Below, one piece after another: positions 22,383-34,300 of a stretch of 64,000 bases of DNA. Source of the DNA: Leucaena leucocephala (Eukaryota > Streptophyta > Magnoliopsida > Fabales > Fabaceae); NCBI GenBank assembly GCA_037074615.1, contig CM073563.1, positions 13,004,501 through 13,068,500 of the forward strand. Direction: 5' to 3'. The notes under the pieces were generated by a model. That model had not been told where the DNA came from and ran no database searches. It was given only the letters and a program-made list of their open reading frames with translations. Both the position numbers and the translations under genes were made by a program. Every line of letters begins with the position of its first letter. Positions within the stretch are counted from its first letter, which is position 1.

Positions 22383-22648
22383 TGTTATGAATATTAGAAT
22401 GTAGACGTCTATCTCCATCTCTCTCTTCCTCTTCAAATTCCCTAGGTCATTATTCCTCTATTAATTACTAGACTTTTCATTATTCCTCCATTAATTAATG
22501 GACTCTTCATCTTCAACTTCTATTCCTAGAAATAGGTCATGCCATTTGTGTTGTAAAAAAGAAAAGAAGAAAGAATATAATTATACTTCTCTCATTTTCT
22601 TGTCCTCATATCTTCTCTCCTCCTAATCTTATTGCTAGTTTTATAAGA
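22383..22648 (+). repeat. 5' LTR of Copia element
   Basis: 266 bp, containing C/T-rich CTCCATCTCTCTCTTCC stretches, a TATAAATAGG-like site mutated to CTAGAAATAGG near 22532, and CCATTTGTGTTGTAAAAAAG. Its partner at 27243 keeps TATAAATAGG, which supports promoter decay in this copy. Confidence 0.85.
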
Positions 22649-22828
22649 TGTTATCAGTACGATTATTCTAGCCAACTGATATTATTGTAAAATCTATCAT
22701 TGGAAGGTGAGTTTCTATATTACTTTCATGTTAAATTGTAGTTTCATGTTTGATTATTTTCTAATTACTCAACCTTCTTAATCTTGATCTCCATTTAACT
22801 TTTGTTATATTTTTATGATAGTATCATC

Positions 22829-23416
22829 ATGTCGAATCTTATAAAATTTGAGTTTATGGCTCTTAACATTACTTGAGTTTGTTATACTTTTGTTATACTT
22901 TTGATGGCTGAACAAAATAATGAGTTTCTAATGAGAAATTATGAATCCCATCCAACTGGTTCTACTGCATTCACAGATGTGAATGTAGTGACAAATGAAT
23001 CATCCCATGGTTGGGGACGTGGACGTGGACATGGACGCGGCCGTGGCTATGCACAAGGCCATGGTCGTAATTACCACTCAAAGTGGGCAAACAATGATGA
23101 TAACCATAAAAAGGCAACTAGTGAGAATAATAATTATATTGAAAATTTATGTCATCGTTGTTGTGGAAAAGATCATTGGGCTCGTACTTGTCGAACACCA
23201 AGACATTTGATTGAATTATACCAAGAATCGCTCAAAAGGAAAAATAAAAATAAAAGAAAAGAGCCAAAGATAGAAATAAATTTTCCTAGGGAAGAAAGTG
23301 ATTCTTATTATGGAAATATGGATGTTACTCATTTAGATGTTGCTGATTTCTTTGCCGATCCTAACGGAAGAATTGATCACCTAATTGGTGATGGGAGTGT
23401 CCAAAAAATAAACTAA
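22829..23416 (+). pseudogene. Copia gag with large internal deletion
   Basis: The normal gag start is at 22829 (MSNLIKFEFMALNIT), followed directly by a TGA at 22874, a doubled TTGTTATACTT sequence, and then the downstream gag part: AEQNNEFLMRNYESHPTG, an Arg/Gly-rich stretch near residues 40-60 of the 22901 frame, and a zinc knuckle CHRCCGKDHWARTC at about 23150-23195. The knuckle has the CX2CX4HX4C spacing. What is missing is the whole N-terminal and central gag domain (UBN2-type), which is several hundred bases in related elements. The C-terminal HLDVADFF segment is present. Confidence 0.75.
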
Positions 23417-23542
23417 ACTTTTATGATTATGTGTGTTTTCTTTTTGCTATAATGAAGTTATTTCTCTCAATAAAAAAAATTATGAGTATTTCTTTTTATT
23501 AATTCTTTTGTGTTTCTTTTGCTATGTTTATGTTAATGAAGA

Positions 23543-23971
23543 ATGGCATTCATTGGCATTAATAAAGAAGATTTATGTCTCGTTGATAGTGCAACAACTC
23601 ATACAATATTCAGAAATGCAAAATATTTTTCATCTTTGGTAATGCAAAAAGCCAATGTCCAGACCATATCTGGAAGTATAAAGATGACTGAAGGGTTTGG
23701 AAGAGCTAATATATTGTTACCTGGAGGAACACAATTATACATTGATAGTGCATTTTATTCCTCCAAATCTAACAGGAATTTGTTGAGTTTCAATGATATC
23801 CGTAAAAATGGATACCATATTGAAAAACCAAATAGAGAAAACCAGGAATATCTTGTTATCACAGATATGATTTCTGGTAAAAAATGCACACTGGAAAAAT
23901 TCCCTGCTCTTTCCTCTGGAATGTACTACACATTTATTAGTACAATTGAAACACATGCTATTGCAAACTAG
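23543..23971 (+). pseudogene. Copia protease segment
   Basis: The frame opens after about 125 bp of non-coding sequence following the gag stop and carries the aspartic protease active-site motif LCLVDSATTHTIF (D near 23584), followed by the usual YIDSAFYSSKSNRNLLSF segment. It ends at a TAG at 23969. The next piece, about 23990-24150, holds the GAG-pre-integrase box WHNRLGHPG and CAACSEGK. Confidence 0.8.
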
Positions 23972-23989
23972 AAGTTTGCAAGTGAGAAT

Positions 23990-25159
23990 AAATTTAATAT
24001 TTGGCATAATCGGTTAGGCCATCCTGGGACAATAATGATGCGAAAAATAATTGAGAATTCATGTGGACATTTATTGAGAAGATATTCAATTCCACAATCC
24101 CATATTTTCTCATGTGCTGCATGTTCTGAAGGGAAACTAATTATTAGACCATCATCGATAAAAATATAAAGTGAGTCTCTCACATTTCTAGAACGTATAT
24201 AGGGAGATATTTGTGGGCTGATACACCCACCATGTGAACCATTTAGATATTTTATGGTTCTAATTGATGCATCAACAAGATGGTCACATGTTTGCTTATT
24301 ATCTTCTCATAACCTAGCATTTGTGAGATTACTTGCTCAACTAATTAGATTGAGAACACAGTTTCCAGATTATTCCATTAAGAAAATACGTCTAGATAAT
24401 GCCGGTGAATTTACTTCACAAGCTTTCATGAGTATTGTATGTCTCTGGGAATCGATGTTGAACATTCTGTAGCACATGTTCATACACAAAATGGTCTTAC
24501 AGAATCATTAATTAAACGTTTGCAGTTGATTGCAGTCTCCCAATATCTACTTGGGGACATGCAATTTTACATGCAGCGATGTTAATTCGTATCAGGCCAA
24601 CTGTTATCTTAATGTCTCCCTTTTACAAGTAGTTTTTGGCCATGAACCAAATATTTTCCATCTAAGGACTTTTGGATGTGCGGTATATATTCCGATTGCT
24701 CTACCACAACGCACTAAAATGGGTCCTCAAAGAAGGATGGGAATATATATTGGATATGAATCTCCTTCTATAATAAAATATTTAGAGCCAACAACAGGAG
24801 ATTTACTTACGGCTCGATTTGCTTATTGTCATTTTGACGAATTAAATTTTTCAACATTAGGGGGAGAAAATAAACAGCTGGAAAATAAAGTTAGTTGGAA
24901 TGAATTATCATTGTCTCATCTTGATCTTTGTACAAAACAATGTGAACTAGAAGTTCAAAAGATAATTCATTTACAGAGTTTGGCCAATCAATTGCCAGAC
25001 GCATTCACTGACCCCAAGAAAGTGGCCAAGTCACATGTTCCAGTTGTCAATGCTCCTATCAGAATTGATGTCCCTATTGGACAATCTACTGATGCAAATG
25101 GATCAAAAGCATGCTTGAAGCGTGGTAGGCCTATCGGTTCCAAAGATAAAAATCCTTGA
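23990..25159 (+). pseudogene. Copia integrase region, broken
   Basis: It contains the HHCC-like zinc region (H near 24003, CAAC near 24115) and an integrase core with LIDASTRWSHV and RLDNAGEFTSQAF (24254-24450). A TAG at 24201 and a TAG near 24470 interrupt it. The C-terminal integrase part continues in 24530-25159 with FGHEPNIFHLRTFGCAVYIP and GPQRRMGIYIGYESPSI. All pieces lie in one frame, so point changes rather than rearrangement broke it. Confidence 0.8.
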
Positions 25160-25216
25160 AAAAGAAAAGGAGCTATAAATATAGATGGCCAAGTCAAGGA
25201 TATTTAACAAAATTTA

Positions 25217-26960
25217 GTGACTCCAAAAGAGTCCTCTAAAAACACTAATATCTCAATTTTGAGAGACATTCAGGTACCTGAAATATGTGAAAATAATGAG
25301 ATCTCAATAAAGTATACTATTAATAGAATACGATGGGATCGAGATAAAGTCAATATTGATGATATTTTTTCATATAATGTAGTGCATGATGTAATAAATA
25401 ATGATGAGGATCATGAACCAAGATCTACTAGTGAATACAAACAAAGAGATGATTGGTCAAAATGGAAAGACACAATTGAGGCTGAATTAAAAAAACAAAA
25501 AATTTTTGGCCCTGTGGTTCTTACACCTAAAGATGTAAAATCAATTGGATATAAATGGGTTCTTGTGAGAAAAAGAAATGAAAATAGTGAAGTAGTAAGA
25601 TATAAAGCACAACTTGATGCTCAAGGATTTACACAAAGACTTGGTATTGATTTCGTAGAAACATACTCACCAGTGGTGGATACAACTACTTTTTTTTATA
25701 TCTAATTAGTTTGACAACAAATGAAGGCCTTGATTTGCTTTTAATGGATATTGTTACAGCCTATTTGTATGGCTCACTTGACAATGACATTTATACGAGT
25801 CTCCCTGACGGATTTGAGTTGCCGAAAGTATACAATTCAAGTTCTCGAGAACAGTACTCAATTAAGTTAAATAAGTCTTTATATGGATTGAAGCAATCAG
25901 GGCGCATGTGGTATAATCGACTTAGTGAATATCTATTGAAAGAAGGATATAAGAATGATCAGATACGTCCATTCATTTTTATAAAAAGATCTGAAAATGA
26001 ATTTGCTATAATTGCTATTTATGTCGATGACATAAATATTATTGGAATTCCTGAAGAGATTTCCAATGCAGTGAATTGCTTAAAAAAAGAGTTTGAAATG
26101 AAGGACGTGGGAAGAACAAAATTTTGCTTTGGACTACAAATTGAACATCTGAAAAATTGGATCTTCGTGTATCAAGAAACTTACACGAGAAAAGTTTTAA
26201 AACATTTTTATATGGATAAATCATATCCATTATGCACTCCAATGATTGTAAGATCTCTAAAGAAAGATAAAGATCCCTTTAGACCTCAAGAAGGTGATAA
26301 AGAACTACTTAGCCCAGAAGTGCCTTACCTTAATGCAATTGGTGCGCTTATGTATCTTGCTAGTCACACAACCAAATATATCATTTGCTGTTAACTTACT
26401 AGCAAGATATAGTTCTTCACCAATATGAAGACATTGGAATGGGGTTAAGCACATTCTTCATTACTTGAATGGTACTATAGATATGAGATTATTTTATTCG
26501 AATGAACACAAGATTGACTTTATCAGATATGCTGATACTGGGTTTTAGTTTGATCCACATGTTGGTAGATCACAAATAGGCTATTTGTTCACATGTAATG
26601 GTACAACTATTTCATGGCGATCAATAAAACAAACCATATCAGCTACATCATCTAATCATGCAAAAATACTAGCGATACATGAAGCAAGTTAAGAATGTGT
26701 ATATTTAAGATTGATAATACATCATATACGTACTACTTGTGGATTGTCATATAGTAAAATGATCTCAACAATTCTATATAAAGATAATACTGCATGTATT
26801 ACCTAACTAAAAGAAGGGTATATCAAAGGAGATAAGACAAAACATATTTCTCCAAAATTCTTTTTCACACATAATCTTTAAAAGAATGGTGAGATTAATA
26901 TCTAGTAAATCCGTTCTAAGGAAAATCTAGCAGATTTATTCACCAAGTCACTACCAGCAA
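25217..26960 (+). pseudogene. Copia reverse transcriptase and RNase H, broken
   Basis: The RT region runs from WSKWKDTIEAELKKQ (about 25458) through IGYKWVLVRKRN, GIDFVETYSPVV, a frame change near 25690-25710, LLLMDIVTAYLYG, KLNKSLYGLKQSGRMWY, and the intact catalytic box YVDD at 26020-26031. RNase H follows with YLASHT, stops from 26392 on, HYLNGTIDMRLFYS and an ADLFTKSLP-type end near 26930. Stops in the RNase H part and the frame change make it inactive even though the RT catalytic box is kept. Confidence 0.85.
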
Positions 26961-27242
26961 CAATATTTGAAAAGCTCGTACATGATATCGGACTTCGTAT
27001 ATTCAAAGATATCAATTGACATTGCAAAAAGAGGGAGTTGATACACGCTGAGCTCTTTTTTCCTGGGCTGAGGTTTTATCCTACTAGATTTTTCTAGCAA
27101 GATTTTTAATGAGGCATCATTGTGAGTGTATCAATTAAATGTGTACTCTTTTTCTTTCACTAGATTTTTATCCCACAGGATTTTTCCTAATTAAAATTTT
27201 TTAATGAGGCACATTATTAAAGAATGGACATCTAAGGGAGAG

Positions 27243-27509
27243 TGTTATGAATATTATAATATAAATATTTATCTCCATCTCCCTCTTCTTCTTCAAATTC
27301 CCTAGGTCATTATTCCTCAATTAATTACTAGACTCTTCATTATTCCTCTATTAATTAATGGACTCTTTATCTTTAACTTCTATGCTTATAAATAGGCTAT
27401 GCCATTTGTGTTGTAAAAAAGAAAAGAAGAAAAAATATAATATATACTTTTTTTATTTTCTTATCTCCATCTCTTCTCTCCTCCTAATCTTATTGTTAGT
27501 TTTATAAGA
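27243..27509 (+). repeat. 3' LTR of Copia element
   Basis: 267 bp, clearly homologous to 22383-22648 with scattered substitutions. It keeps TATAAATAGG (27389-27398). Before it, 27020-27240 is non-coding and ends in the polypurine tract AAGGGAGAG (27234-27242). Confidence 0.85.
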
Positions 27510-27599
27510 CGAGCCGGCTGCACATTTTTTTACTCGACCTGGATGCGCATTGTGAACTAGCAGGTTACAGGAACACCCCTATGGGTTGTACCAAAAAAT

Positions 27600-27970
27600 A
27601 TGAACTTCATTGACCCAAAAGATATTTTTGAAAAAACCACAAGTAAACCCAAGGATTGGACTATGATCAAAGACAACTGTGAAGAGTATCGACAGGATAA
27701 GGGGGGAAGGAGTTAATCCACGCAAGATTTCCAAAGGCCATATCTAGCCATTCGAATACAAATCTTGACCTGCTTCTAAGAGAAGTTTACAAGCAGCATT
27801 TAGATCAATCTTAAGTTTCAGACAAAACCAAAGTCAGACTTGTGCTTCCCAATCAGTTGCACAGACCTTTGAACTGGCGTGGTTTTCCTGAATCCATGGC
27901 AGTTCACACTAAGAAACTTCATCGGCATTCGGGTATTGCTATCCGCTATACACATTTTTCCAGTGCAATC
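27600..27970 (-). pseudogene. LINE endonuclease start fragment, decayed
   Basis: On the minus strand near 27935-27830 the translation reads MPMKFLSVNCHGFRKTTP followed by QLIGKHKSDFGFV, close to the N-terminal motif of L1-type apurinic endonucleases (normally a WNCRG box and KPDI). The remaining sequence to 27600 is full of stops. It is a short relic near the 3' end of the peptidase gene. Confidence 0.45.
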
Positions 27971-28293
27971 CACAAAGTTTTAAAAATGAGTCAAACTATT
28001 AATGACTTGTAAATAGTATAGCTTGCTGTAAAATTTATTATATATATTGATAGATAAACCAAGTTACTTATTTCTTACTACCATAGTGTTTTATTTTGGT
28101 TCTCCAACAATAATACAAATAAGTGAATAAAAAAACTGATCATGAGGAGCGTCACATTAATTCTTATCACAAGTAAATAATCAGGATATGAAATAAAACC
28201 ATGGTGTGAATAAAAGATCCATCTGTTAATTGCAAAAGTTCACAAATTAAACTGAATCTCCAGACTCGAGCAGAGTTACCCGTGCGTCTCAAG

Positions 28294-28363
28294 CTAACTA
28301 ATCATTTTCAAAGCCTTCAGAATAAATACATAAGTGAAGGCATCTTCTTGGAGCTTCTCGAAC
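28294..28363 (-). CDS. Peptidase gene exon 11 and stop
   Basis: The acceptor GGATGTAG precedes GTTCGAGAAG. 70 nt encoding the C-terminal helix FEKLQEDAFTYVFILKAL and ending TAG at 28296-28294. It is close to the usual family C-terminus. I did not identify a sure polyadenylation signal downstream. Confidence 0.9.
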
Positions 28364-31300
28364 CTACATCCAAAAAAATATTATATGTAAACTGACAAAA
28401 TATATAAAATAAATAAAATGAAATAAGAACACACTAATTTGCTTTTGCCTCCCTATAACATATCTAGGTGCTTCCATAATTGACAGCAGAACCAATAGTT
28501 TTGACAAGTTTTAGCAAAAATAGTTTTGACAGCTATTAATAGGTTAATACAATGTTTGGTCCTTATAATTTGCCTTCATCTTGATATTTGTTTCTATATT
28601 TTTAAACCATAGATTATAATCCCTCAAGGGGGCAAAATGGTCCAATTTTCTATTAAAATATAGGGACTAATGTTTTATAGATAGAAAGACACTTGAGGAA
28701 CCAAAATCTATAATTTGAAACTATAAGGACCAAAAATAAAATAAGAGCAAATTATAAGGATCAAACATTGTATTAACCCTTCATTAATCTATATTATCAT
28801 CCATATCATTGCGTTTTCTTAAATGGCTAATGGAGCCCAGCCCATTAAATAACACTCTACAATTTAGAGTTAGAAATAGACAAATCTGCCAATTCTTGCT
28901 CTTTCTTTGGAACTTGTTTTCGTAAATGACGTTTATCGTTGCCTCCCCAATCTTCAATAAGAAAAATGGGTGAGGAAGAAACGGGAAAAAATCAAAATCA
29001 GGAGAAAATTGAAAACTAAAATAATTCCAGAAAAAGAAATCGTTAAATTAATCTTTACCTCCCAGACTTTGAAAAATGCCCAGCACCAAGCTCGCATTTA
29101 AACAGCAGAATGTTATCATCACTCTTCATATCTCTCAGTTTTGCCACAAACTTTGCAGGTTCAGAATACAGAACACGTGGATCTGCAGTCCATAGGGAAG
29201 AAGTAAAATCATTGTTGTCCGCCAAAAGTGGCAATGATCATTGTTCATTAATTGATGAGATGTTTAGAAAGTAGACAGATATGGAATCTATGAATCAATC
29301 ATATAACATATGCTTACCATTTAAACCAGCAGTAACAAGAATGTGAGGATAATCTTGTGCCTTCACCTGCATAAGCATAAAATATGAGTAGGATCAAATG
29401 ATAAACAAAGTTTTGATAAAAATTCCTAGAAAACTTAGATGCCCACCAAGATAAAAAAATCAAGCCATGATGGATAAAAATACTTATCATAAGTTTCTCA
29501 CATTATCAACTGGAGAATATGATTTCATATAGAAGTAGAACTCCTCCTTCCTAGGATCTCCCCACTCCTGCATATAACAGAGAAAAAACCTAGTAAATTG
29601 TTTATCATTAACTGCTCAAACATTAATGGAAAAGGCACAAATTGAAGCTCATATCCATACAAGACCTTCACATTTTGGCAATGTCCTAATATAACAATGG
29701 CCAAGGGGTTTATTATAATGTGTAGAATTCGGGAGAGGAAGACGTAAAAGAGAAGGTGAAAGAACAATTAGATTAGGGCTTGACTCTGACCAATATTTTC
29801 TTATCTTCATTGAGAGTACATGGAAGTTCAATTAGGGATTAAAACAGAGTTGATCAATATACTCCTTTAATACATTAAACAATATAAACACATAAATACT
29901 TTTTCATTTCCTGCCATAGATACACATATTAAACAGAGGTGAAAAATATATTTTATACATTAAATATACCCTGCCATTTTCATTACTACTGTGCGGATCA
30001 TGTTTCTGGTGACCATCACCAATGGTAAAAAACCTGGCTCTATATACCATTTGGTTATTGGTACATGGTAAACTCAAATAACAAAAAAAGTGCATTTTCA
30101 TTTCCTGCCATATATATATGCATATTAGAGATGCACATTCCCTAAATACCCCTATAAGCTAATTACTTCCCACATTAATTCCGAAACTATACCCAATTCC
30201 CATGTAATATTGAGGCTTACAAAACGACTAATGAGGCTAACTCTCCTACTACTACTTACTGAAAATGGAAATTCAGCAGAGGTATAGATGGACAATATAG
30301 ATGGCCAAACAAATTGATAATTTAACAGAGGACAATAAATACCTCCCATTCTGAAGTTGTGAGAGGTATAGATGGATCAAGCATGGTTGTCACAACATCC
30401 ACGAAAGGTACACCCGCAACAGCAGCCTTGAACAAGTCAGGCCTCATATTAAGAACTGCACCAATTAGCAAACCTCCTGCACTTCGTCCATTGATGCACA
30501 GTCTTTCCTTTGAAGAGTATTTTTTGTCGATCAAATATTCAGCACAAGCAATAAAATCTGTAAAAGTGTTCTTTTTTTTCAAGAACTTCCCATTCTCATA
30601 CCACTGCCTTCCCATTTCACCACCTCCTCGAATATGAGCAATTGCAAATATAAAACCTCGATCTAACAATGACAGCCTTGATGACGAGAAACTGGGATCT
30701 ACGCATATCTGTTGATGAATTGGGTAACTCAATTATTGTGTGAGAGAAGTTGGACTTGCAAGAAACCCAAAAAAAAAAAAAACAATTATAAATTGAAGGA
30801 ACCCAAGCAACCAGATAAAAATTTGACGGCAAATAAGTCTAAGGAATAATCTATGAATGTACCAATACTATATTAATATTTGAAATACTCCTTCAGTGGG
30901 ACAAAAGAGAAATTACAGAAGAAATCACACAAACACACAAAATAAACTACTGGAAGAAGGAAAATAAACTCAACACACTCAAACTCACTAACCACTGAAC
31001 ACCGCAAAACATAAAAAGGACAATGATGAATAAAGCAGCCTTCCCCCACCCCAACCTGGTGTTTGAGAGACCAGCCATTCTACATCACAAAGCCAAATTC
31101 TGCCTGCTTCCCAACAAAACTTCAAACCCCCTTAATAAACCTCTCCAATCACACAACATTCTCATCCAGCTCATCACACTCACAACCCAATGGACACTCA
31201 CAGCACCAACTCTCTTCCTCTTCCCTCTAGCTAGCCTTTTGTACTCTCTTTTAGCCCTTTAACAACCTAGGTCCAAAAGCCACATGTCCATTATAAATAA

Positions 31301-34300
31301 AAAGACTCTAGAGTTTAGACCGTAAAATGGCAAAACGTAGCTAGACAAACAGACCAACAAACCAATATAACACAGACCAGTAAACTGAAAAGATAATTTT
31401 TCTTCACAGCCTGCCACAAATTACTAACAAGACTATAATTATCAATATTGGAATCAGAAACCTATTAATAAATAGTCATAAATACCAAAATCAATCAGAG
31501 ATTGTATTTAGGAATGGAAAGGAGAAAAATATTGGACAAGTTTGGTCAAATTTAGGAGTATACACTTTACTTTCGGTGTAAATTAGCAATCACAAGCACA
31601 CCAAAGACTGCTTTAGAACAAGGAAACAACTTAAAATAATAACAATAATAAAAAAAAACATCAACATAAAACATCTAAAAAAATAAACAGTGTGCGCTCA
31701 AAGCAACTACTTTCTTGCAATAATTATCACACCATCAAAAGCAGAGTATTTACAGTTGTAATTGATATCTTCAATTGAATTCATAAAATATTTTCTTCCC
31801 TTTTTACCTCATAAGACCCATAGCCATAAAGTAGTAAAGGATCAGATCCATCAAGTTTAACAAGGTCCTTTCTGTAGACAAGTGAAATGGGAATTGAAGT
31901 TCCATCCAAAGCAGGTGCCCACAGTCTATCAGTAACATAATGTGCTGAATCAAAACCACCCAATACCTGAATTGTGTATGAAAAAACTATTAAAGACATA
32001 GACAAACTGATCCAACATGGCATAAGAAATCCATAAGAAACTCCCAGAAAAAATCAATACAAACATCCAAAACAAAAATGCAAGCTTCTAGTTTTACAGG
32101 TGTATTATTGATGACAACAAATATAGACCTATGACAGAAGGAAAATAACTGAGAATTTCTTGGATCTGAACAAGCTGTAAAGGATCTCTATCATGATGAT
32201 AAGAAAGGAATTATTATATTGAAATGAACCCAAATCCACTCAATCTCGGTTTGCCAGTGCTTCTCGAAATAGGATATATGCAATTATATATATAGATATA
32301 TATATATCAGTGTGAGAAAAATTTGCAAGACAAGCTCTTTTCAAGTCAAAGATGTTGAAATGCAAAGATTAAGTGAGCCTATGAACTGGATGTATCATGC
32401 ACTAATGAAATTCATTGAAACATATATCATATTTATTTCTTTTCTCCATTATTTGTTTCCCTTCTCCCTATTCTCGGGGGTTATTGTTGAGCATGCACAT
32501 ATTATGAGCAGCACTTTAATAACATGCTAACAATAGGGTGTTTTTTCAACTAGCATAGTATCTCATTCATTTTAGCACTTCATTCTGATAGATTCCGTTT
32601 AACCTATCATAGACGCAAGATGACCAAGTCTAAGCAATTACAGACCCAAGACCAAGTCTAAGCAGTTACAGACCACGTTCAGCGCAGTTACAGACCTTGA
32701 TCAGTTAGTTCATTAATCTTTCCATTTCATTTAATTGTATTCATCCCACTAGGTTAGCGGGAACAGCAGTTAGAGTCCATCATGCTCTTATTTCTCTTGT
32801 CATGGGCATGTTTCCTGATAATGTAGGGAGGATCAGTCAGTTCCTATGTATTTCAGCACCTATAAATACCTCAAGCTGATTGATCTTAAGCATAATAAAA
32901 ATTCTGATTTCAGAGATTCTCTTTGTTCCTAATTACTGTCATTACGAGATTCTTGTAAGAGAGAGTGAGAAGGAAAGGTTACTCTATCATTTGGCATCAG
33001 AGCCATGGTCGAAACACGTGCATCATCTGCTGTGAACCCAGATCCCAACAGCAATCCCAACAGCAACCCGAGAGGCACACAAGCTTCTGATCCACTAGCT
33101 GTAATAGCAGCCAAACTTGATATGTTGGATGAACTACGAGACAAGGTCGCATCGCTGGAGGTGCAATCACGGAACAACACAGAAAAGAAGAAAGTGAGGC
33201 ACTGGGGAGAGGAATCTGAAGAAGAAGGTGAGAAGTACCAACGATACAGAACCCCATATGCGAAGATCGAGTTTCCCAGGTTCAACGGAGGAGACCCGCG
33301 CGGATGGGTACTGAAGGCTGAGAAGTTTTTTCGGTACTATCAGACGCCGGAGGATGACAAGGTAGAAATTGCTACAATGTACCTTGAAGGAGACGCCCTC
33401 GATCTATTTTCGTGGATCAATTCAGAAAGAACCCTACTCTACTGGAACGAGCTGGTCAAAACGCTGAATGAACACTATGGGCCTCCAGAATTCTTGAATC
33501 CCGATGAATTTCTCTGCAGCATCCGACAGATGGGCAGTGTGGCGGAGTACCGACAGGAGTGGGCTAGAAGGGTTGCTCGAGTGATCAACTGGCCAGACCA
33601 TTGCCTCCTTGGAGTATTCTTGAATGGGTTGAAGGAGGAGCTACGAACAGAAGTCCGGCTGCACAAACCGAGAACTGTGTACAGAGCGTCGAGCTTAGCC
33701 CTTGAGATAGAGAAGACTGTCGGGTCGGGTCGGGGATCCAGATCCGGGTCCTTCATGGGTCCAACCCGGTCCACTAACTACCACCAGATCGGCCCAGCTC
33801 CTTCCCACGGCAGACCATACCCAGTCGCAAGTTCAGCGGCGTCTTCCCCTGCACTCGTTCATCAGCCAACATCCGGATCACCGAGACAGTACAATTGGGA
33901 CGCAACTCGACAGCAACGGAGGGACAAGGGACTCTGATTCAAGTGCGGCGCCCCCTTCCGGCCAGGTCACCGCTGCAGCATCTCTTCTCTCACAATGTTG
34001 GAGGGCGACGATGGTGATGCCATGCCCGAAGCTGCTGAACCTATCATGGAAGATTATGAGAATGAGACCCACACGGCAGAGATCTCATTTAACGCAATTC
34101 TAGGAAGGCCAACGCTAACAACCATGAAGCTAGGAGGACTGATCATGAGCCGCGAGGTCCTGTTACTAGTAGACAGTGGTTCCACTCATAATTTCATAAC
34201 TGAAGCATTGGTCCATGATTTAAATTTGCCCACTACCACTATCCCCACCTTCGGTGTCCAAATTGGTAATGGGAGTATTATTCGCTGCCACCAAATCTGT

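Larger units (their letters stand above)
22383..27509 (+). mobile_element. Copia LTR retrotransposon, nearly complete but defective
   Basis: Two LTRs of about 266 bp (22383-22648 and 27243-27509) begin TGTTATGAATATTA and end near TTTTATAAGA. A primer-site-like TTATCAGTACGA follows the first LTR and a polypurine tract AAGGGAGAG precedes the second. Flanking pentamers TGAGC (22378-22382) and CGAGC (27510-27514) agree at four of five bases. The inner order gag, protease, integrase, reverse transcriptase, RNase H is Copia order. gag has a large internal deletion, and pol has stops and a frame change near 25690, so the element is non-autonomous. Confidence 0.88.

Noticed and set aside
31023..31262. 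79-codon plus frame in intron 6
   Set aside because: Inside an intron of an intact gene, no family match, ordinary for C-rich sequence.
32929..33285. Minus-strand frames opposite the Gypsy gag start
   Set aside because: Shadows of the gag frame with no domain.
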